Shown: positions 56,761 to 64,000 of the stretch, one piece after another
Layout of the letters: each line of letters opens with the position of its first letter
How positions within the stretch are numbered: position 1 is the stretch's first letter
Assembly: GCA_029844215.1 (NCBI GenBank)
Contig: JAQGDG010000277.1
Location: forward strand, 62,001 to 126,000
From: Przewalskia tangutica
Lineage: Eukaryota > Streptophyta > Magnoliopsida > Solanales > Solanaceae
Direction: 5' to 3'
Length of the DNA stretch: 64,000 nucleotides
Notes under the pieces: model-generated
Seen by the model: the letters and a program-made list of their open reading frames with translations, nothing else
The model's database searches: none
What the model was told of the DNA's origin: nothing
Made by a program: the position numbers and the translations under genes

Positions 56761-56940
56761 GCTTAGTCCTCATAAAGTATCTACGCATCGTGTCTAGTAG
56801 AGTCTTGATTATCGGTGTCAGGCACTACATCTATAATCGTGAGGTCAGCAGGATATTTAGGATTGGTTTCATTCTTCTCACTCGAGATCGTGCCTTAGTG
56901 TGTTATAAGTCGACTCCTCCGACGATTCTTTTCACCCGCT

Positions 56941-58226
56941 ATGCCTCTACGCAGGCAACCAGAGCCTGGAGGGCAAGGCGCAGAGGAGCCGCGAGTAGAA
57001 CATGAGGGTTACCAGGCACGCCCGCCATTATCCGAGATAGCGCTCATTCGGGGGTTCGCGATGCCGCTTAGCCCCGGAGAGTTTAGAGCAAGAATAGAGC
57101 TACCGAGAGCACGATACCTGAGCCTCTAATGCGACGGCCGGGAGCAGAGGATATGAGTTACAAAGGAGACGACCCGCTTACTAGCTAGTCCGTGGTCGAA
57201 TAAGGACGGACGGAGCGGTGGTTCCGCAGCATCGTGAGTTCACCCTAGATCCGATAGTTGAGATTTCGACTTCTTGAGTCGGGTCCACCCGAGTCCTATG
57301 GATCGAGGATCACGAAGATCCTCGTGAGTTTATTCGACAATGCAGCGATCATGAAAGTTGATCAAGACCTCGAGGCATTTCTTACACACTTCTTGCCCTC
57401 GCAGATGAGGAGAGCTCGCGCATAGATTTAGGAGGTCGAGGCGCAACCGCGGACGGTTCGGGAATACAAGATGTAGTTTGACTTATTCGCTCGTTATGTC
57501 CCCGCCAAGTGGCGCATATGGAGGATGAGTGCACCGATATGTCACAGACATGACGATTATCTAGCGTAGAGTTGTACAAGAGTAGCTCTTCACCCGACAC
57601 GGACATTGCCCGCAGACAGGATTACGCGCAGCAGATCGAGGAACGCGGAGATCGACTTGATTAACCAAGATCACCGTAAGAGGGCCGTAATAGCAGGTCC
57701 TTTGGTAACTTTCGAGGCTGACCTTCTCACAGCAGATCGTTATGCGCCCGCCAAGACAGAGTGGTCCTCCACACTTCGTGACGCTCGTGGTATTTAGGAG
57801 TTGGTCAGACTCCGTGGTTTCGTTCACGATTTGCATAGGTTCTAGCCACCAGATTTTCCTCGTTGTTCACTATGTGGTAGACGCCATCTCGAGAAATGTC
57901 GCTTTTTACTAACGCTTGTTCTACCAGCCGCCGTGGCCATGTAAGGAGAGAATGTCCTAGAGGAGGGATACAGTGGATGACTTAGCCTACCAGCCGCATG
58001 GATTCAGTGGATCTGAGAGAAAGCGGTGTTAGCAGAGAGGCCACCCCACATCGGCATGACCGCTGTGGTGTTGTTCTTACGAGGTCATCGCTTAGATAGC
58101 TTGTTAGCTCGCGACGCCAGGCCATTTTGGCGAAATTGTCCGAAACAGGTGGCGCGGATGTTACGACTCACCTTCTGGATCGCTGGTCGTTCATCACCGT
58201 CAGAGTTACGCGCCAGCAGAGCGTGA
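56941..58226 (+). pseudogene. gag: Best-preserved gag remnant, two zinc-knuckle pairs
   Basis: Gag builds the particle and binds genomic RNA. It starts at ATG 56941 (MPLRRQPEPGGQGAEEPRVE). The capsid core, read with few breaks, shows EAFLTHFLPSQMRRARA (57372-57422), then TVREYKM (about 57455) and LFARYVPAKW (about 57484), a clear retrotrans_gag pattern. DDYLA and SRSRNAEIDL follow. Knuckle 1, CSLCGRRHLEKC (57864-57899), is intact as C-x2-C-x3-H-x3-C. Knuckle 2, CSTSRRGHVRREC (57917-57955), has Ser for the second Cys and lies in another frame. After a spacer, a second pair is indicated by the GHF..RNCP-like bases near 58121-58140. Stops and frameshifts prevent expression. Confidence 0.75.
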
Positions 58227-59216
58227 TTTGATTAGAAGCGGCAAAGGAAAGCGAAAGAGTTACAGAGATATCTTCACCTTAAGAGACTTGTTTAGGCCGC
58301 ATGGTAGATACACGTGGAGCGCTATGTTCGTTAGCATTGTGTAAGTTGTGATTAGAAAACATAGGCGCTGAAAAGGGTAAGTCCGGATGAGAAACGGGAG
58401 CCTTAGAATTTATACTGGGACTCGATGCAAGCGCCGCCCCGAGCGGATGATTTTACGTTGGTCTTTGTCAAGTACTTGGTATGCGTGATATATATTATGG
58501 GATAATTCCACGGGTAGTGCGAGACGGAAGTGGTAGCTTTCATGACGCGAGCTGGTAAGATTGTTCGGACGGAACGAGTTTAGTACGGGTTGGTCTGCCG
58601 AGGCCATATCGCGAGTCAACCCACACCGAACGGTGGGGTCAGTTCGAGGTGTTCCCGCCAGTGGTAGGGTCACGAGGGTGCTAGGCCCAGTTTAGGTAAC
58701 CATCGATGAGTTCGTGGATATGTTCGACAAGAATCGGATCGTGAAGGCCGAATGGCCTTAAAGGAATTTGAGGCTAGTAAGATGACCAAGTTCGAGGTAG
58801 TGACTCCAAGGTTTTGGAATCCAAGTGATGTGTTATACCCGTATTTCCAGTATGTACGCGAGGCGACGATAAAAGTTTAAGCCTTAAGTAAGGCAATGGA
58901 CGAAAATTTGTGCACAACCCCTAAAAGAATTGTTTTCCGACTAAACGCTTTCCAAACTGCGGGGAAAATTACGCCATGACATTAATAATTTTTGCGGATT
59001 TTTCCGAGAGATGAAATATTTTGGACTAACGAGAGGCTTACATTTGTCACCTCAAGTGGCGGTCATGTGGCCGATTGGTTGCACGCTCTGGCATGTTTGT
59101 GGCCTAAACCTCGGGTCAATGTTTGAGTGATTTGTGAGTAGATGGCCAGGTGCACTTGTGCAAATCTTCACCTCCACTTGCCCACCACTTGTCTTGATCT
59201 TGGCCATTAAGGGCCC

Positions 59217-59224
59217 TATAAATA
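59217..59224 (+). promoter_or_regulatory. TATA box of the third element LTR
   Basis: TATAAATA, 386 bp from the LTR head, in the context GGGCCCTATAAATACCCC. The same context recurs at 63920-63927 in the LTR piece at the window end. Confidence 0.6.
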
Positions 59225-61069
59225 CCCCTTATTTGAAGGATTTCTTCATCCTCAAATGACTTCTAAGTCTTAAAATCCTCCTCCCTTGTAGTGAAGTTCT
59301 CGCCCAAGTCCTCCTCCCCTTGTAGTAGTTTCGTCCGCCACACACCCTCCCCTTCCCTTCGAGTTGCTCTCGCCCAAACATACCCCTTGGTAGAAAATAC
59401 TCTCCAAGTATTGTTACTATTCCAAAATACTCGCCCAAATACCTTGTAGTATTCCAAGGTTACCCATATACTAAAAGCCCGTAAATACTACTATACTTCC
59501 CTTCACTACAAAAAACGAAACCCTAAGGAAAATCTTCATAATTGGTCAAGATTAAGAAGAAGTTATGAACTTCTAAGGGTTCTTTGGAGCGGGTTCGAGC
59601 ACCTGCAGTAGGAGCTAAACGTTGCTCGTGATCGACATTTAAACTTGGATAATTTTGGGCTTATCGAGGTAAATACTCTTGTCCTTCTATTGTAATTGGA
59701 AAATACATACTGTAGTTGTATAGAAATGAGTATATGATATATAAAAGGATGGTATAAGAGAAGAGAATTGAATTGAAATCACATCAGAAGAATATTAAAG
59801 AAGAAGATTGAACAGATTTACATGATCAGATTTACAGAGACTTGTGTAGTTTGACTGCAGGGAAGTGCTGCCCAATGTTCCGTAGAATTAAGAACCCATC
59901 GCTTAGAATATTCTACAGAGTAGTCTAGACGCTGATAGACGATATGGCCTTTATAGGTTGAAAGTTCGCGAGTAGCATGTTCTACTTGAAAGGTGGACAA
60001 GGCTAATGTTATAGCCACGAGCGCTTTGCTAATTGTCGATCATCGTCGCGAGGTATGTGATTCTTCCTATCCTCTTGAGCATGATCTTTTAAAAGAATAT
60101 ATATAGTACGGTAGACGTACGTGTGTTAACTGAACGTGGTTTTACTGCGATGTCTTTTGACTTGAGTCTAATAATAAGAATTTTGAAGTATTTCAAAAGA
60201 ATTAAGAATCGCTTTTAAGAAGAGTAATACTTGGTTTTAAAAGCTAAGAGTTATACTAGCTTTACGGGAAGTTAGGTATAACGACTTAAGAGAGATAAAA
60301 GGAACTTTACTTAATTGTTTATGAACGCCTTATATTGATTTCGTAAATGAGAATAAGTACCAACAAACCACTAGTCGCTTAATAAAGTGGAAATGTATTG
60401 ACTAATTAAGTATTATTAAAACTCGAGAAACCTCCATCCGCATGAAGCTAAGATGAGACAAAATGATATTACATTTCCTAGATCATGTCTGCTTTAATAA
60501 GATTGTTATGAACAAGAATAACCTACTCACACATAAGGCATATGTTTCTCAAATTGTTTTAAAAGAGAATTATATGATTAAGTGATTAAGACCATGAACT
60601 ACAAAACCTTTCGAAAATAAGAGACTCAGTCTTGAACTTAGGCAAACTTGAACTTTTGGAAAAGAAGGTTGTTACTTGTCTTTAAAAAGGGAAATTGTTT
60701 TGGTTTACTTAAAAAGATAGTCACTCTATTTTTATACTACGGGTATCATGCGACTTTTGTGAAAGAAACGGATCTTTTAAAGAGTTAATGTATGAAGTAC
60801 TTTGGGGATAAAAAACCGAACTTGTTGACATAAAGTAGAAAGTACCTTGTGTGAATAATTTGATTATGTTGGTTGGTGATAGCCTTGTAATACTTTCTTG
60901 TTGATTTGATAAGTAAACATGTTAGGATGCTACGTGTGTTAGAATCTTGTGATGTTTGTGTAAAGGGGTTTCCCTTGATTGTGCTTATGTTGTTTAACGA
61001 TAAGCCGTTATGTTAGTATTGTACCACTCACCTCTTGACATGTTATACTGGGGTTGTCATCCGACGCGG

Positions 61070-61330
61070 GTACCTCGCGTGTCTGGACTATGATTCGAGA
61101 TACCTCACGCGGGTCCGTGGCCTATGCGGAGCTACGAGAGTTCCGTGTTAGTGTGCGGTCTATATGGCTACGCGGTCTACGTGGCTACGCGACCACGGTC
61201 CAGACGATGCCGGAGTAGCTACCCTCGACACGGAATACCTACGCGCCTACGTGTGGCCTATGCGAGTCGCGAAGTTCCAGGATTTGACGCGCATTGATAC
61301 CGAGGGCGAGTGGCCCGCTTCGATCATATG
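61070..61330. repeat. Degenerate minisatellite in the third LTR
   Basis: Repeats of GATACCTCACGCGGG, GTGGCCTATGCG and AGAGTTCCGTG, homologous to 47270-47540 but with extra GGCTACGCG sub-repeats near 61160-61190. Confidence 0.7.
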
Positions 61331-62083
61331 GCGCGTCCAAAGACCTCGTGATACGCTTTTATGGCATTGTTGGTACCGTAGGTTTTAGTAGTCGCCTATG
61401 CCTTCGCATTTACCCGTGACGGTTTTATTATGACACAGCGGGACCGTGTTCATGTATTCTCGTGCTTTTATATCATAGATCGCCGATAAGAGGAAGGTAT
61501 TCCACGCATGATTGATGTCATGGGCGTGAGACCCATAGTTATATTTGAGTGATGACTTTGAGGGCGCGAGTCCCCGACTTGACATGATCGCTATTTATCA
61601 GGAATCGTAGTTTGGTTATCATACATGTCTCCGCTTTATATAGACTACTATGATTTCATTTGCGATTTTCGCCACATACTTGGTACCATTGTATCGACCT
61701 CCTTCGGGGCCGCGCTCATGCCGCAGTAGAGGTACACCCGCCGCCGATCCTCGCCTTAGGATCACAATTGCTGGGAAGCTCCGCTTCTCGAGGCTTATCA
61801 ATGTATAGTCCCCGTTGTAGTACTTACATTCAGGTACGGGCGGCCCCGTCCCGCCATTATTGTTATATCAACTCTTAGAGGTCTAGTAATCGCATGGGCG
61901 TAGTTTGTATGGGATGTAATCGCTCGAGTTCAAGTTTATTTATATATACGCCGGGCGGCAATTTTTCTCGATAAATCGCTTTTTCACTTCATATTATTTC
62001 ATGTCTTGTTTTATATTCACGATTATTCGATGTATGTCTACTGGTGCCCGGTAGGCACCATCACGCCCGGTTCGGTCGTGACA

Positions 62084-63811
62084 AAGTGGTATCGAGCGCT
62101 TAATCCTGAAAGTGTCTACGCCGCATCTAGTAGAGTCTTGATTATCGGTGTCGCACCACACCAATAATCGTGAGGCTACAAGATATTTAGGATCGTTTCA
62201 TTCTTCTCACTCGAGATCGTGCCTTAGAGTCGTGTTATAAGTTGGACCTCTAACGTAATTCCTTTCCTTTACCGCTATGCCTCCGTAAGGCAACCCGCCC
62301 TGTGCGGCAAGGCAAGGCGGAGTCGCGAGCAGAGCATGGGTTACGAGGGCACAGACCAATCATCACCGGTGGTGCTTCATTCGGGAGTTCTCGGCGACGG
62401 CCACCCCAAAGAGTCTAGCGCACAGCAGCAGTTCCTCCGCGCCATGATATTTGAACCTTCGCCCACGACCAGAGCGTGAATTATGGATTGCAAAGAGACG
62501 ACTCACATTACTAGCTATGGATTTAGCAACTGCAGAGTATATTATGTACCTGGCTTATCACGTCTTGATGATTATCTAAGAGAGGTTGTGCAAGAGTAGC
62601 TCTTCACAGCATTTAGCATGGCTCGCGACAAAGCTTATGCAAGAGTCGAGGAACGTAGGATCGACTGTTAACCAAGGTCACGTAAGAGGGCCGTAACAAG
62701 CAGGTCCTTTGTAACTTTCGAGGCGACCTTCTCAAGAGCAGGTTACGCCTCCGCCAAATCAGCAGTGGTCCTCCACTGCACTTCGTGATGTTCGGTACGC
62801 AGGAGTTGGTCGAGCCCGTGGCTTCCGTTCACGCTATACGCAGGTTCTAGCCAACGGGTTCGATTTTCCTCGTTGTTCACAAGATGGTAGGCGCCATCCC
62901 GGAATGTCATCTTTATTGGTTCTTGTTTACCCGCGCCGTGGCCATGTGGTCGAAAGCGGTGTCCTAGTAAGAGGGATGCAAGTAGGAGGACTCACCACCC
63001 GGATCGCCTATTCAAAGAGTTCGGAGAGGAAAGGGTGTTAGCTGCAGGAGGCCACCCCACCTCTGTGGCCGCTGTGGTAAGTGTCATTGTGAGGTCGCAC
63101 TTCTTCGACAACTTGTTTTGCGGCCAACAGGCCATTTGTGAGAAATTGTCCACCGCAGGTGGCGCGGATGTAGAGACTCAGCCTTCAGGATTAGCGGCTA
63201 GTTCATCACCTTTCCTAGCTATGCGCCCAGCAGGGCAGGATTGATTAAGAATGACAAAGGGTAGTGAAGCAGTAGATACATGTATATCCTTAACCCTCTA
63301 GAGATTTGTATGTGTGATAAGATGAGTATATCTTAAGTGTTATGTTCATATAGCATAGTGTTAACTGTGATTAGAAATCATGGTTAGTTAAAAGGGTAAG
63401 ATTTGGGATAGGGAAAGTGTGAGCCTTAGAATTTTATACGCGAGACCTTAGAGGCGAGGCCATCTTTAGTAAAAGATTTATTTTTGACCCTTATCGGAGT
63501 GCATAGTATACGTGAGATATGTTTGTGAGATAATTCCCTGAGTGGTATGAAATGAAAGAGGGTAGTTGAGCTAAGAAGACCACTAGGTTTTCGTGACTCG
63601 ACGCGTAGATTGTTCTCGATCGGGAAACAAGAGTTTTGCGCGATAATGGCCGTTGAGGACCGATGGGTCAACCCGCCGTAATGTGGTGGGCTCGGTGGTC
63701 CCGCCAGTGGTGGGGTCACGAGGTGTTAGGCCCAAGTTTAGTTAACCAAACAGACGAGTTCGTGGATGCGCTCGACCAAAGAGTCGGGCCGATGAGGTCC
63801 GCCCATCTCTC
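62084..63811 (+). mobile_element. Internal region of the third plus element (3' truncated)
   Basis: It starts with AAG and the primer binding site TGGTATCGAGC (62087-62097). It carries a gag remnant and the GTGAGCCTTAGAATTTTATACG block, then stops about 63800 where LTR sequence begins in mid-U3 without polypurine tract or LTR head. The missing DNA corresponds to roughly the last part of the internal region plus ~270 bp of LTR. Confidence 0.7.
62277..63244 (+). pseudogene. gag: gag remnant of the third element, capsid core deleted
   Basis: The start ATG at 62277 is followed by MPP and an immediate stop, where sisters read MPPRRQP. About 290 bp separate it from the DDYL-equivalent (near 62570), so the capsid core is absent as in 48513-49263. 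ARDKAYARVEERR (about 62625) and ELVEPVASVHAIRRF (about 62810) match the sister gags. A knuckle 1 relic lies at about 62876 (CSQDGRRHPG). A second pair follows: LCGRCGKCH at about 63066, then CFA..RPFVRNCP around 63115-63152, where a 2-base loss removed Cys and Gly. A 69-codon open stretch closes the remnant. Not functional. Confidence 0.65.
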
Positions 63812-64000
63812 TGGGTCAATGTTTGGAGGATTTGTGGAGTAGATGGCTAGGGTGCACTTGTGCAAATCTTCACCCTCCACTTGCCCACCACTTGTCTTGA
63901 TCTTGGCCATCGAGGGCCCTATAAATACCCCTTAGTCAAGGATTTCTTCATCCTCAAATGACTTCTAAGTCTTAAAAATCCTCCCTCCCTTGTAGCGAAG
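63812..64000 (+). repeat. Plus A-type LTR fragment, U3 portion
   Basis: From GGGTCAATGTTTGGAGG on, it matches 59114-59300, including the TATA box TATAAATA at 63920-63927 and the TCTTAAAAATCCTCC block after it. The head of this LTR is missing. The window ends within it. Confidence 0.75.

Larger units (their letters stand above)
56746..58830 (+). mobile_element. Internal region of the outer plus element
   Basis: About 2.1 kb from primer binding site to the point (58830) where another plus LTR is inserted after GGAATCCAAGTGATG. The last ~200 bp and the polypurine tract expected from A3 are missing here. Contents are a gag remnant (56941-58226) and about 0.6 kb of unrecognised DNA. No pol motif is seen. 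Confidence 0.7.
58831..62083 (+). repeat. Plus A-type LTR of a third element
   Basis: A 3253-bp LTR from TGTTATACCCGTATTTCC (58831) to CGGTCGTGACA (62083), followed by a primer binding site, so it is a 5' LTR. TATAAATA lies at 59217-59224, the AATT hairpin relic near 59690, the minisatellite at 61070-61330 and the CTCCG hairpin near 61772. It is inserted into the internal region of the outer element, and its own 3' end is outside or deleted. Confidence 0.8.

Overview
The window looks like nuclear heterochromatin of a flowering plant. The evidence is very long LTRs with plant-type initiator-Met primer sites, a plant L1-type LINE, and no host gene, rRNA or tRNA that I can recognise on either strand. 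The LTR termini (TGTTATACC.. / TGTTACACC.. heads and ..GTGACA tails) remind me of asterid, possibly Solanaceae, repeats, but that is a weak inference.

Almost every base belongs to one Ty3/gypsy-like lineage with unusually large LTRs (about 3.0-3.8 kb), present in both orientations and nested up to several layers deep. Two head types exist: A (TGTTATACC) and B (TGTTACACC). Both end in GTGACA followed by a primer binding site. Layout: 1-223 is a plus LTR tail. 224-9726 is a B-type minus LTR holding a nested A-type LTR, which holds another. 9727-20407 is B-element internal DNA split by a complete minus-strand A element (10885-19641, TSD CCCTA). 20408-37079 is the other B-type minus LTR, split by a 12.9-kb insert with outward-facing LTR heads and a 16-bp flanking direct repeat. 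That insert contains a 6.4-kb LINE (23653-30055) with its own 16-bp TSD. 37080-40350 is a series of minus LTR fragments. From 40351 to the end the orientation is plus: a B head split by a solo LTR (40637-44083), then an A element whose 5' LTR carries a complete younger A element (44993-54141), then its gag-like internal region, then another A element that runs off the window.

The complete A elements have only 2.1-2.5 kb between the LTRs. That space carries a degenerate gag (capsid-like core and CCHC knuckles) and no recognisable protease, RT, RNase H or integrase. They therefore resemble non-autonomous gag-only or LARD-type elements that would need enzymes supplied in trans. The TATA box lies only about 370-410 bp into the LTR, so R+U5 is about 2.9 kb. 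That U5 holds a minisatellite region whose unit differs among copies, a conserved AATT hairpin, an AT-microsatellite module and a conserved CTCCG/CGGAG hairpin.

All coding remnants are broken by stops and frameshifts. Many differences between copies are short indels in G/C-rich tracts, including one in each readable primer binding site, so part of the apparent decay could be residual long-read assembly error. LTR boundaries were placed by eye from terminal motifs and matches to sister copies; no alignment or database search was run.
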